A DNA stretch of 64,000 nt from Bog-113 sp963752695 (GTDB lineage: Bacteria > Acidobacteriota > Terriglobia > Bryobacterales > Bryobacteraceae): the NCBI GenBank assembly GCA_963752695.1, contig CAVVZB010000002.1:1054001-1118000 (forward strand), written 5' to 3'. Positions 50,063 to 59,667 of this stretch are shown here, piece by piece (position 1 is the stretch's first letter; each line of letters starts with the position of its first letter). The translations under genes and the position numbers were made by a program. The notes below the pieces were generated by a model. It did not search any database, was not told the origin of the DNA, and worked only from the letters and a program-made list of their open reading frames with translations.

Positions 50063-50758
50063 ATGGCCACTCCCACCGTATCGCTCGTCCCGGACCACGC
50101 CGCAATCCAGCGCGAAAACGCCCAACACTCCACCGGACCTCGCACCGTAGAGGGTAAAGCCCGCGTCAGCCTGAACGCCTGCACGCACGGCATGTTTTCG
50201 AAAACCGTTGTCCTGCCCGGCGAGGATCGTCAGCACTTCGAAGCTCTCGGGCAGTCATATGCTGACCAGTACAGCCCGGCCAGCGACGAGGAACGCCGTC
50301 TCGTCGATCTCCTGCATGCCACCGAGTGGCGTCTCGCCCGCCTGACCGCCCTCGATATCAACCTGCATACCTTCGGTACTTCAGACCACCTGGAATCCAT
50401 CGACGCCCGGTTCGGCCCCATCGACGATGCCGCCCGCTACGCACTCGCCCAAGCCGCCAGCTACGTCGCGCACGCGCGCATCTTCGATCAGTTGAGCCGC
50501 CACGAAGCCCGCCTGCAGCGCCTCTGCCACCGCACCCGGCAGATTCTCGACCGCATCCTCGCCGATCGAACCCCCGCACCGCAACTTCCCGACATCGCGA
50601 AACTCGCGCAGCTGCCCCTGCACCTGGCCACCCAGTTGAAGAATGGCTTTGTTCCGCCGATTTCCACGAACGGCATGCCGAAATTCACCGGCCCGCTCGC
50701 CGATATCAAACGAAAACAGTGGTTACGCCGGCAAGTCTCATTGAAAACCACAAAATAG
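50063..50758 (+). CDS. Conserved hypothetical protein with NAQHSTGPRT motif
   Basis: 231 aa from ATG 50063 with gaaaggg upstream; a start at 50000 would lie before the ribosome site. The N-terminal part has the NAQHSTGPRT-x-EGKARVSLNA motif followed by HGMFSK, which I recognise from a family of unknown function common in Acidobacteria and often present in many copies. The middle is helix-rich with many arginines and histidines; no signal or membrane helix. It lies next to the decayed nucleotidyltransferase and ends directly against the transglutaminase gene. Confidence 0.75.
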   Translation: MATPTVSLVPDHAAIQRENAQHSTGPRTVEGKARVSLNACTHGMFSKTVVLPGEDRQHFEALGQSYADQYSPASDEERRLVDLLHATEWRLARLTALDINLHTFGTSDHLESIDARFGPIDDAARYALAQAASYVAHARIFDQLSRHEARLQRLCHRTRQILDRILADRTPAPQLPDIAKLAQLPLHLATQLKNGFVPPISTNGMPKFTGPLADIKRKQWLRRQVSLKTTK

Positions 50759-51635
50759 TTACTCGCCCACTGGTTTCATGTCCACGCCAACCTTCAACGT
50801 ATGGTCGCGCCCACCCAGGATCAGACCTCGCAGCGGACTTACGTCACTATAGTCGCGTCCCCACGCCAAGGTTACATGCCCGGTCGAAGGCGCCACGTTG
50901 TTAGTCGGGTCGAGATCCAACCAGCCCGCCCCCGGACAATATGCCGACACCCACGCGTGCGAAGCATCGGCCCCCACTAACCGCGGCCGTCCCGGCGGTG
51001 GATAAGTCCGTAAATACCCACTTACGTAACGCGCCGGAAGGGTCAATGACCGCAAGCAAGTTATCTGGAGATGCGCAAAATCCTGACATACCCCGCGCCG
51101 CTTCTTGAATACCTCTTCGGTCGGCGTCCGGACATTCGTGGCTTTGGAATCGAACTTAAAATCCGCGATAAATTCGCCCGGTCAAGTCGAGCAGTGCCTC
51201 GGCCAGCGGACGTCGTGGAGTGAACGATTGCCGCGCATACTCGGCCAGTTCCGGATTCGCCCGAATACGCGGCGAGTCAAACACAAATTGATAAGCCTCC
51301 ACCGCGTCCGGAGACAAATCAAGAGGTAACTGCCGAGCCGCTTCTTCCCATTCGATCGACTTCTCCGGCCAGGGTGGCGAGCCTTCAATCACCACCTCGC
51401 TCCGTGACTCTACCACCAGTTCCCGATGGGGTTCTTCTACCGTGAACAGGCTTACCTGATTCCCGTAATAGTCGAATCGCTGGCTGAGCGTCGCCGGCGT
51501 CGGACTTACTACTAGCTCATTCGACACACACCGGTGATGTCCCCAGGTGCGCGGAGTCAGGCAAGCGATGTGATTGCCGACCGACACCGAGTACTTATAC
51601 TTATATGTCGTTTTGTGAACAATCTCGTAAGTCAT
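50759..51635 (-). pseudogene. Transglutaminase-like protein with apparent frameshift near 51163
   Basis: From ATG 51635 one frame encodes the Bact_transglu_N domain to IYRGF and then hits TAA at 51156. The continuing frame, KFDSKATNVRT from about 51155 and onwards to TAA 50759, carries the catalytic triad: Cys in RRGVCQDFAHL, His in DASHAW and Asp in LDLDPTNN. Removal of one G (CC at 51163-51164 on the plus strand) would join them into a 291-residue protein reading IYRDFKFDSK. The intact triad suggests a recent or artefactual indel. The start overlaps the upstream stop (ATGA). Confidence 0.8.
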
Positions 51636-54139
51636 TCGCCGATCGTAATTGGGAAAGTTCGAGCATGGCTGAAATAGTTATTCGATAGGTTATTCGACCA
51701 CGAGGGCAGCAGCGAGTCGAGCTCTTTCAACAATGCGTCCAGCCGGGTTCTCTCATCGGCCGCCCGGCGCTCCCGCTTGCCGCTTGCCAGCCGGTACTCC
51801 ATCGTTTGCAGATCGAACCCCTGCAACAGCCCGACCGCCGTCCGCATCGCCACCAGATCCTCCGCCGTGTGTCGCGGCAGCTTGCCATAAAGATCTGCCA
51901 GATGACTCAACTGAAAGGCGAGTGACCGCGGATTCGTCTCGTCCGCCATCAGCACGTCCAGCACGGCCAGGGGTTGCAGCGTCGTGTAGTACCGCGACCG
52001 ATAAGTCATCGAGCTGTCCGCCACTTCGAGCAGGTATTCGAGCAGCGGCCAGTCCTGCTCGGCCAGCGGACCGGTGATCTCTCGCATCTGCCGCACCGAA
52101 TACATCGCACGCTCCAACCGCCGCCCCAAGCTCATAAACAGCCAGCCCGGACCGCGCGTGATGTTCTCGCGCTCCATGCCGGACATCGCCGACAACAGCG
52201 CCAGGCACCCGGTAAGGATCGCCGAGTATTCGGTGAACGTCGTATCCGGCTGCACTTTGATCCACTCATTCAGCTCACCCATCAGCCGCATCATGTCGTC
52301 TGACAGCCGGTCGCGCACATTTCCGCCCACTCGGTACACTTCCCCAAGCGCCGCGACCAAACTATCGGTGCGCTTCGGGTCGGCCATCACCGCGACCACT
52401 TCCTTCTCGAGCTCCATTGCGGTCGGGCGTCGCCGCTTCGGCAACTTACTATGTGGCGAATCCAGACACCCGAGCACCCGCACCAGGCACCCGAACTCCG
52501 CGTCATCCGCGCGCCGCACCCGAGTGATTACGGTACGCACGAAGCGGGCGATGTTCTCGCTGCGCTCCACATACCGGCCTAGCCAGAACAAGTTGTCGGC
52601 TACCCGGCTCGGCAAGTCCGCCGTGCCCCGCCGCAGTTCTACCGGCTGATGCCGTGGCGGCAGCATACTGAACGGATCCACCGGACCGTCCCACAACACC
52701 CACGTGTCTTTACTATGTCCGCCGCGCTGCATCGAAACCACCGGGTTCTCTTCCCCGGCCACGCGCACGAGACCACCCGGCATCACGGTCCAGCCATTCC
52801 CGGTGTTCAGCACGTAAGTCCGCAAGACCAGGCTGCGTGCGAACATGTTCCCGCTTTCCCATACCGGCGCCGTCGAGAGCGCTACCTGCTCCTGCGCCAC
52901 GTAACTATAAGGTTGGGCCCGGACCTGCGCCGCGAACTTAGTCTTCTCCGCCGCCGATAGTTGAGCACCGAACACCGGCTCCATTGCCTGGCCAGAAGCC
53001 GCCCGCGCCGGAAAGGCCGGCTTCACCACCACCTTGTCCAGATTTGCCAGCACCCACTCGAGCGCATAGTCCTGACCGCACCACCACGTGGCGACCGAGG
53101 GGAGCTTCAAATTCTCCCCCAGTAAGTGCGCGGTCAGCCCCGGCAGAAACGGCATCATGGCGGCGGTCTCAATCACCCCGCTCCCTAACGCGTTCGCGAC
53201 CTTCACATTCCCCGCCGCGATGGCGTCCACCAAGCCGGGAACACCTAGATAGCTCTCGGCCCGCAGTTCCAGCGGATCGCAGAAGCTGTCATCCACCCGG
53301 CGCAGGATCACGTCCACCTGACGCAAACCTTCCACCGTTTTCAAGAACACGCGGCGATCCCGCACCGTCAGATCCGCGCCTTCCACCAGCGTGAATCCCA
53401 GGTACCGCGCCAGATACGAATGCTCGAAGTAAGTCTCGTTATACGGACCCGGCGTCAACAGGACAATGCGCGGATGATCGCAATCCGCCAGCCGGATTAG
53501 AGCCTCGCGCTGCGCCCGGAAAAACGGAGCGAGCCGTTGCACGTTGGATGTGCGGAACAGGTCCGGCAGCACGTCCGCCACCAGCGTCCGGTTCTCCAGC
53601 GCATACCCGGCGCCCGAAGGCGCTTGCGTCCGGTCCGCCAAAACCCACCACTGCCCGTCCGGCGACCGCGCTAAGTCCACCGCCAGGAAGTGCAGGTAAG
53701 TCTGGCGGGGCACCGCCACCCCTGCCAGCGGCCGCAAAAAGGCGGGATTCGCGTAGAGAAGCGCGGCCGGAACGTGCCCACTTTCGACCAAGCGGCGCGG
53801 CCCGTAGAGATCCTCTAACAGAAGGTTCAGCAACTGCGCCCGTTGCGTCACCCCAGCTTCGATATATCGCCACTCGGCCGCCGGAATCAGCAGCGGAATC
53901 AAATCGATCCGCCAGGGACGGCTAACGCCCATTGGATCGCTATAGATGTTGTAAGTAATCGCGTTCTCGCGAACGCGCCGTTCCGCGCGGCTCCAACGCT
54001 TCCCCAGTTCAACCGAGCCGATCGCCTCCAGCGAGTCCATGAAGTGCGACCAGTGCGGCCGCAGCGTCACCCCATCCGCCGAAAGCTCGTCGAACACGGT
54101 CGGATCGCGTAACGCGATTTGGCGGAGATTCGCGATCAT
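51632..54139 (-). CDS. Circularly permuted ATP-grasp / alpha-E domain fusion protein
   Basis: 835 aa from ATG 54139; the frame starts at 54190 but that part lies in the upstream gene. The first ~490 residues match the CP-ATP-grasp type 2 pattern (QTYLHFLAVDLARSPDGQWW, TPGPYNETYFEHSYLAR, DVILRRVDDSFCDPLELR, VKPAF, QEQVAL). The rest, from about 500, is the alpha-E domain with DNLFWLGRYVERSENIARFV. Family members are predicted to form peptide-like (amidoligase) bonds. Start and stop overlap the neighbouring genes by 4 nt each (ATGA), so the operon is tightly coupled. Confidence 0.93.
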   Translation of the reverse strand: MIANLRQIALRDPTVFDELSADGVTLRPHWSHFMDSLEAIGSVELGKRWSRAERRVRENAITYNIYSDPMGVSRPWRIDLIPLLIPAAEWRYIEAGVTQRAQLLNLLLEDLYGPRRLVESGHVPAALLYANPAFLRPLAGVAVPRQTYLHFLAVDLARSPDGQWWVLADRTQAPSGAGYALENRTLVADVLPDLFRTSNVQRLAPFFRAQREALIRLADCDHPRIVLLTPGPYNETYFEHSYLARYLGFTLVEGADLTVRDRRVFLKTVEGLRQVDVILRRVDDSFCDPLELRAESYLGVPGLVDAIAAGNVKVANALGSGVIETAAMMPFLPGLTAHLLGENLKLPSVATWWCGQDYALEWVLANLDKVVVKPAFPARAASGQAMEPVFGAQLSAAEKTKFAAQVRAQPYSYVAQEQVALSTAPVWESGNMFARSLVLRTYVLNTGNGWTVMPGGLVRVAGEENPVVSMQRGGHSKDTWVLWDGPVDPFSMLPPRHQPVELRRGTADLPSRVADNLFWLGRYVERSENIARFVRTVITRVRRADDAEFGCLVRVLGCLDSPHSKLPKRRRPTAMELEKEVVAVMADPKRTDSLVAALGEVYRVGGNVRDRLSDDMMRLMGELNEWIKVQPDTTFTEYSAILTGCLALLSAMSGMERENITRGPGWLFMSLGRRLERAMYSVRQMREITGPLAEQDWPLLEYLLEVADSSMTYRSRYYTTLQPLAVLDVLMADETNPRSLAFQLSHLADLYGKLPRHTAEDLVAMRTAVGLLQGFDLQTMEYRLASGKRERRAADERTRLDALLKELDSLLPSWSNNLSNNYFSHARTFPITIGE

Positions 54140-57100
54140 GACCCCACTGCCGGCGCACCCGCCCGGCTGACTCCGTCCGGCCCCGGCCACCGCAAGTCCA
54201 GTGTCATCGGAGTGATCGGATTTACTTCTTCCGCGGGTGGCGTCGCCGTTCCCCCCGTCGCTCCCGTGTCCACGAAACGCGCGGCGCGGCGGCTCTCGGC
54301 TTCCGCGGCATCGGCTGGCCGATTCTCGTACATCACCCCATCAGGATGAATCACATGAAAGACGCAGCCCGCAATCGATCGCGCGCTCCAGGTATCGATC
54401 AAATCGAACTTCAACGGAGTATGCACCGGAATCGTGGGATGTAAACACAATGGCGGCTGCCATGCCCGGTATCTCACTCCAGCTACCGCTTCGCCGGGAG
54501 TTCCCGTCGCGCGCAGTGGCACGCTGCGCCCGTTACACACCACCACGTGGCGCGATTCGGTGAACCCGGTCACCTTCACTTGCAGCCGCTCCAAAGATGA
54601 ATCCACACTCCGGGAAGTATTGCCCGAACTGGCTTCCTCTCCCAACACATGCCAAGGCTCCAGAGCCTGCCGCAACTCCAACTCCACGTCGTGACTGGCT
54701 ACCGAACCGATCTTGGGAAATCGGAATTCCAGATGCGCCGCAAACCACCGGTCATCGAAGCCATACCCGAACCGCCGCAGTATCGTCAGCACGTCCAGAA
54801 AGTCCTGCTTCACATAATGCGGCAATAGGAAGCGGTCGTGAATTCCTGTCCCCCAACGGACTAACCGGCCCTGATAAGGCTCTTTCCAGAACATGGCCAC
54901 CAGCGCTCGCACCAGCAGCAGCTCCGCCAGACCCATCCGCAAGCTCGGAGCCATGTCGAATGCGCGCAGTTCCAGCAGCCCCAGCCGTGAACCCGACCCT
55001 TCAGGCGGATACAGCTTATCGATGCAGAACTCCGCGCGATGCGTATTGCCCGTCATGTCCACGAGCAAATTGCGAAACAGCCGGTCCACCAGCCAAGGCG
55101 GACACTCGCCTTTGGGCAGCAGGCTGAAGGCAATCTCCAGTTCATACAACGCATCCATGCGCGCCTCGTCGATGCGCGGATGTTGGCTGGTGGGTCCGAT
55201 GAACTGGCCCGAGAACAGGTAGGATAACGACGGGTGATTCTGCCAGAAGGCGACCATGCTACGCAGCAAGTCGGGCCGCCGTAGCAGCGGACTGTCTGAC
55301 GCGGTCGACCCACCGATCACGATGTGATTGCCGCCGCCAGTTGAAATGTGCTTTCCGTCGTAGGTGAACTTCTCCGCCGTCAATCGGTTCCGGCGGGCCT
55401 CTTCGAACACAAGCCCGTTGATCTTCTCCAACTCATCCCAGCTTTTGGCGGGTGGCAAGTTGACCTCGATCACGCCAGGGTCCGGCGTGACGCTGAAGCT
55501 GCGCATTCGCGGATCGGCCGGAGGCGGATAGCCTTCCACCCACACCGGCATATGCAAGTGCTCACAGGTATCTTCCACCGCGGCCACCAGGTCCAGGTAG
55601 TCCGGTAGTTTCGGTGTGTACGGCAGGAACACGTGTACGCGCCCCTCGCGCGCTTCCACGCAAAGCGCCGGACGGATCACCGGTTTAGCCGACTCGCCGG
55701 GCTTCGGATCGGAATCCTGCGGGTCGGCCGTGGGCTCATTGGCAAACAACTCCGGACGTCGCGCGGGATGCGCGGGCAGCTTTTCCCGATCCGCTAACGG
55801 GTCGTCCTCGAAGTCATATTCGATTTGATCGGGCGCTACCCACGGCAGTGAATCGAGCGGCAGCCTGTACCCGATCGGCGAGTCTCCCTGAATCAGCAGC
55901 AGCCGTTCGGGCCGCAAGAACCAGTGCTGGCTTGACCAGTACGAGTGCCCCTCGAACTGCCGCCGGCGGATCGGCAAACAGTAACCCACGGGTTCAGCCA
56001 AGCCCCGCTCAAAAGCTCGCGCGAGCTCATTCCGCTCCTGCGCGTCGGCCAGCATCGAGTGCGCCACATTGACATTCACCGGAAGCCGCCGTTCTTTCCA
56101 CACGTAATAGAAAGCGTCCTCGTAAGCCGGCATCACATTGGCCGCGCTCACCTGGAGCCGGCGGGCCAGTGCATCCATATACTTGCGGGCATCGCCGATA
56201 CCGAAGCCGTAGTCGCGCTCCTCCTCGGCGATCCAAGCCGCGTTCTCCCAAACCGCCAACCCATCCGCCCGCCAGTGGCAGCTCAACGCCCAGCGCGGCA
56301 GCAACTCGCCCGGATACCACTTGCCTTGCCCGAAATGCAGCAGCGCGCCCGGCGCGATTTGCTCGCTCAACCGGCGGATCAGCGCCACCGCGCGATTGCG
56401 CTTCAGCGGACCCATCGCATCGCCGTTCCACTGCGGGCTGTCCGGTTCATCCACGCCGACAAACGTGGGCTCGCCTCCCATGGTGAGCCGTACATCGCCA
56501 GCGAGCAGGTCCGCGTCTACCTGGTGCGCCACCGCCTGCAAGCGCTCCCACTGATCCTCCGTGAAAGGCTCTTCCAGAAGCCGCGTAGGGTTCAGCCGCT
56601 CCATAGTCAAAGAGAAGCTGAATTCCACTTTGGAGGGCTCAATGGTTCCGGTAATGGGCGCGGCGCTCGACGCGTCCGGCGTGCACGCCAGCGGGATGTG
56701 CCCTTCCCCGGCCATCAGTCCAGACGTGGGATCCAAGCCGATCCAGCCGCCACCCGGCAGGAAGATTTCGGCCCATGCATGCAAGTCCGCCGAGTCTTTC
56801 GAGCCCGGCTCCGCCGTCGCCAGTTGAATCAGATAGCCCGACGCGAAGCGCGCCGCAAACCCCAGATGCCGCGCCACCTGCACCAGCAGCCAAGCCGAAT
56901 CGCGGCACGATCCGGTCCTTTTCTCCAGCGTCTGCTCGCAGGTCTGAACGCCCGATTCCATGCGAACCGTATACCCGATGTGGCCCGCCACTTGCCGATT
57001 CAGGTCTAACAGAAACTCGACCGTGCCCCGCCGCTCCGGCGAAATCGTGTCGAGAAAGCTCTCAAGCAGCGGTCCGGCGAACTGCGTCGCCAGGTACGGA

Positions 57101-57447
57101 ACCAGATCCTTAGCCAGGACCGGGGCATATTCGAACGGGTATTCCACCGCATACGGTTCCAGTACGAAGTCGAACGGATTGAAAGCCGCCAGTTCCACGG
57201 CCAATTCCACGTCGATCACCAGGGCGTCCGCTTTCTCCGGGAAGATGAGCCGCGCCAGACGGTTGCTCAGAGGGTCCTGCTGCCAGCTGAGAATGTGATT
57301 GGCGGGCGTGACCTTGAGCTCATAACTAACGATGGACGCACGGCAGTGCGGGGCCGGGCGCAGCCTCACCACTTGCGGCCCAAGCGTGATGGCCCGATCG
57401 TATTTGTACTGAGTCCGATGCTTCAGAACAACCTGTGTACCCATCAA
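54136..57447 (-). CDS. Transglutaminase-like protein fused to a DUF2126 domain
   Basis: 1103 aa. The N-terminal ~300 residues are a transglutaminase/protease fold with C181 in TGSCRDSAWLLVQ, H223 in LHAWAEIF and D239 in GLDPTSG. The DUF2126 part (about 310-1100) follows, with GGEPTFVGVDEPD, GKWYPGE, GGGNHIVIGG and RPDLLRSMVAFWQNHPSLSY. This fusion always occurs with the ATP-grasp/alpha-E protein in the known operons. It is the first gene of the three-gene operon; its stop overlaps the next ATG. The second of two adjacent ATGs could also be the start. Confidence 0.93.
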   Translation of the reverse strand: MMGTQVVLKHRTQYKYDRAITLGPQVVRLRPAPHCRASIVSYELKVTPANHILSWQQDPLSNRLARLIFPEKADALVIDVELAVELAAFNPFDFVLEPYAVEYPFEYAPVLAKDLVPYLATQFAGPLLESFLDTISPERRGTVEFLLDLNRQVAGHIGYTVRMESGVQTCEQTLEKRTGSCRDSAWLLVQVARHLGFAARFASGYLIQLATAEPGSKDSADLHAWAEIFLPGGGWIGLDPTSGLMAGEGHIPLACTPDASSAAPITGTIEPSKVEFSFSLTMERLNPTRLLEEPFTEDQWERLQAVAHQVDADLLAGDVRLTMGGEPTFVGVDEPDSPQWNGDAMGPLKRNRAVALIRRLSEQIAPGALLHFGQGKWYPGELLPRWALSCHWRADGLAVWENAAWIAEEERDYGFGIGDARKYMDALARRLQVSAANVMPAYEDAFYYVWKERRLPVNVNVAHSMLADAQERNELARAFERGLAEPVGYCLPIRRRQFEGHSYWSSQHWFLRPERLLLIQGDSPIGYRLPLDSLPWVAPDQIEYDFEDDPLADREKLPAHPARRPELFANEPTADPQDSDPKPGESAKPVIRPALCVEAREGRVHVFLPYTPKLPDYLDLVAAVEDTCEHLHMPVWVEGYPPPADPRMRSFSVTPDPGVIEVNLPPAKSWDELEKINGLVFEEARRNRLTAEKFTYDGKHISTGGGNHIVIGGSTASDSPLLRRPDLLRSMVAFWQNHPSLSYLFSGQFIGPTSQHPRIDEARMDALYELEIAFSLLPKGECPPWLVDRLFRNLLVDMTGNTHRAEFCIDKLYPPEGSGSRLGLLELRAFDMAPSLRMGLAELLLVRALVAMFWKEPYQGRLVRWGTGIHDRFLLPHYVKQDFLDVLTILRRFGYGFDDRWFAAHLEFRFPKIGSVASHDVELELRQALEPWHVLGEEASSGNTSRSVDSSLERLQVKVTGFTESRHVVVCNGRSVPLRATGTPGEAVAGVRYRAWQPPLCLHPTIPVHTPLKFDLIDTWSARSIAGCVFHVIHPDGVMYENRPADAAEAESRRAARFVDTGATGGTATPPAEEVNPITPMTLDLRWPGPDGVSRAGAPAVGS

Positions 57448-57531
57448 TCCTCAAAACGGGGAGCGGCAGGGGTCCGTCCGTTTCAAAAAGATTAGCAGGG
57501 AGCGGCGAGTATGGTTCCATAGTCGATCAGG

Positions 57532-58983
57532 GTGAAAAACCGGAACTCCATCCTTTATCTGGCGATTGCCGGAATTACCGCGCTTCTAGTTCTCTACTCG
57601 CAGACCCGCGCGTTTGCCTGGGACGAGGGATTTCACGTCCTGGCAGCCCAGTCCATCCTCCACGGCAAGCGCCCGTACCTTGATTTCTGCTTCTCGCAGA
57701 CGCCGCTCAACGCTTACTGGAACGCCCTTCTTCTACGCATTTTCGGCGAGAGTTGGCGGCCTTTGCACGCCGTTGCCGCGATCTGTACCGGGGCTGCGGT
57801 GTGGTTGATGGCAGCTTTCGTGCGAGACCGCTTTCCAGTGGTTACGTGGCGGCTGGCCGGAGCGGTCACAACGGCGTTTCTCATTGGCGGCAATATTGCC
57901 GTCGTCCGCTTCGGCGGCTTGGCGCAAGCGTATGGGATCTGCCTCCTGGCGATCTCAACGGCCTTTCGTTTCTCCGTCATAGCCGTCCGTCGGCGCGGTG
58001 TCGCCGTGAGCGCGCTCGCCGGACTGGCCTGCGGAATCGCTGCCGGTTGCTCGCTGCTCACCGCGCCCGTGATCCCGATTCTGTTCGTTTGGATGCTACG
58101 CTACAACCGGAATGGCAGCCGCGCGGCCAAGTCGTCGGCCTTCATCGGCGGAGTGATTTTTGCACTTCTCCCCGTTCTCTGGCTATTTGTTCAAGGCCCA
58201 AGGCAAGTTTACTTCGGCATCGTCGAATACAACTCGTCATATCGGCTTCTGAACTGGCCGGGCGCCACCGAACATAATTTAGAAGTTTATGCAGCTTGGA
58301 TCGATAGCGGACCCGTCCTGCTTCTTATTTTGCTGGCGATCGCTGGATGGCTTTTTGTGCATTTCCGCAGTAACTGGGAGCCTGCGCTCAAGGCCGAGTT
58401 TGCCCTGTGCGCCTGGCTTGCCGCAGGCTTGGCCGCTTATCTGTCCTACGGCAAGCCGACATTTGAACGCTACTACCTATTCACCGTTCCGTTCTTAGCT
58501 GTGCTTGCCGTCGCCGGCCTTTATGCAATCGGAACTCAGCTCTACAAGCCCGGCCGCCCTTGGATGCCCGCGCTGGTGCTTTTCGTACTTGCCGCCTTCG
58601 GACTTGCCAAGGATCTTATCGAAGTCCGGAATGACATTGATTGGCCCGATCTAGAGAAAGTCGCCCGCGCGGTTCGAGAAATCACTCCGCCCCAAGAGAC
58701 TCTTTACGCGGATGAAGCGATCTACTTTCTGACCCGTCACGCTCCACCTTCCGGTTTGGAGATGGACGATTCCCACAAGTTCAGCTTCACCCCCAATCGC
58801 GAAGCTCTACTCCACGTCATCTCAGCCGCTGAGCTTCGAGCCCAAGTCAAAGCCGGAAAGTTCGATGTTACCCAGACATGTGAGGACGACGAATACATTG
58901 CCGATCATGGCTTCGCCAACGTTTACGCGCGAAGTACTAAGGCGGATTTCTGTACGATCTTCTGGGGCAAACGGACGCCGTAG
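57532..58983 (+). CDS. Membrane glycosyltransferase-like protein (GT39/PMT_2 type)
   Basis: 483 aa starting at GTG 57532. About ten to twelve membrane helices. An acidic motif in the first outer loop (AWDEGFHVLAAQSIL) and GKRPYLDFCFSQTPLNAYW are typical of GT-C enzymes using polyprenyl-linked sugars. The C-terminal ~130 residues are soluble. It is divergent from the transglutaminase operon and ends 12 bp before the convergent lutC gene. The substrate is unknown; it is a paralogue in type of the GT39-like protein at 35 kb. Confidence 0.85.
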   Translation: MKNRNSILYLAIAGITALLVLYSQTRAFAWDEGFHVLAAQSILHGKRPYLDFCFSQTPLNAYWNALLLRIFGESWRPLHAVAAICTGAAVWLMAAFVRDRFPVVTWRLAGAVTTAFLIGGNIAVVRFGGLAQAYGICLLAISTAFRFSVIAVRRRGVAVSALAGLACGIAAGCSLLTAPVIPILFVWMLRYNRNGSRAAKSSAFIGGVIFALLPVLWLFVQGPRQVYFGIVEYNSSYRLLNWPGATEHNLEVYAAWIDSGPVLLLILLAIAGWLFVHFRSNWEPALKAEFALCAWLAAGLAAYLSYGKPTFERYYLFTVPFLAVLAVAGLYAIGTQLYKPGRPWMPALVLFVLAAFGLAKDLIEVRNDIDWPDLEKVARAVREITPPQETLYADEAIYFLTRHAPPSGLEMDDSHKFSFTPNREALLHVISAAELRAQVKAGKFDVTQTCEDDEYIADHGFANVYARSTKADFCTIFWGKRTP

Positions 58984-58995
58984 ACCGGGGCTTTC

Positions 58996-59667
58996 TCACA
59001 CCACGATAACGACTTCTAGAAATCGTGGTCCATGTACGCCGCGGATTCGAATCATCTCGATGTCCGCGGTTGCGGATGGCCCGGAGATCGTCGTGGTGGC
59101 AAGCGTCGCGGTGCTCCCGATGGCCCGCAATCCCTCGGCCACCGTATGTACCACTTGATGCGCCTGAACGATACAGAGATAGTAGTCGGGCAATAGAGTC
59201 AGGACGCGGCGTCCCTGCCCCACGGCTCCATCCTGTAAGACTAGAGTTCCGGTTAGAGCTATCGCGGTCGCGCAAGCCGTGATGACTCCGCCGGCTGCGT
59301 CGATCTCGGGATAACTTAGTCCGGTATCGCGTACGAATTCGATTCCGGGCGGCAACCACAACGCGGGCAGATCTTTGGGAATCACTACCTTCGTCCGATC
59401 CCCCAAGCACTTCGCGATTACTCCCGGTAGCTCTTCTGCGGAGCAACGGTGCGTCGCTGCATCGTAGTCGACCAGACGCTCTTCAAAAAGGTCGAGAATC
59501 TCTGCGCGTGTGAGCGACTGGGTGGTGGTGTACGCGCGCGGAATGCTTTCGTAACCAGCGAGGCGTTCCGCGCCCCGCTTTCCCAGCACACTCTGTTTCG
59601 CGAGCGCGCTCCGAACCGCACTCAATACATGCTGGCGGCTCCCGCTCATTTCCGCTCCGCCCACCAC
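58996..59667 (-). CDS. lutC: LutC-like lactate utilization protein (LUD domain)
   Basis: 223 aa. The LUD-domain pattern is clear: AAGGVITACATAIALTGTLVLQDG in pieces (GVITACATAIA, GTLVL), then RRVLTLLPDYYLCIV and ISGPSATADIEM near the C-terminus. It is the third gene of lutABC, and ATG 59667 overlaps lutB by 22 nt. In the family the three proteins together oxidise L-lactate to pyruvate. Confidence 0.92.
   Translation of the reverse strand: MVGGAEMSGSRQHVLSAVRSALAKQSVLGKRGAERLAGYESIPRAYTTTQSLTRAEILDLFEERLVDYDAATHRCSAEELPGVIAKCLGDRTKVVIPKDLPALWLPPGIEFVRDTGLSYPEIDAAGGVITACATAIALTGTLVLQDGAVGQGRRVLTLLPDYYLCIVQAHQVVHTVAEGLRAIGSTATLATTTISGPSATADIEMIRIRGVHGPRFLEVVIVV

Noticed and set aside
55945..57009. 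About 350-codon plus-strand frame opposite the transglutaminase/DUF2126 gene
   Set aside because: The minus-strand protein has clear domains and triad; the plus-strand frame is low-complexity arginine/proline-rich.
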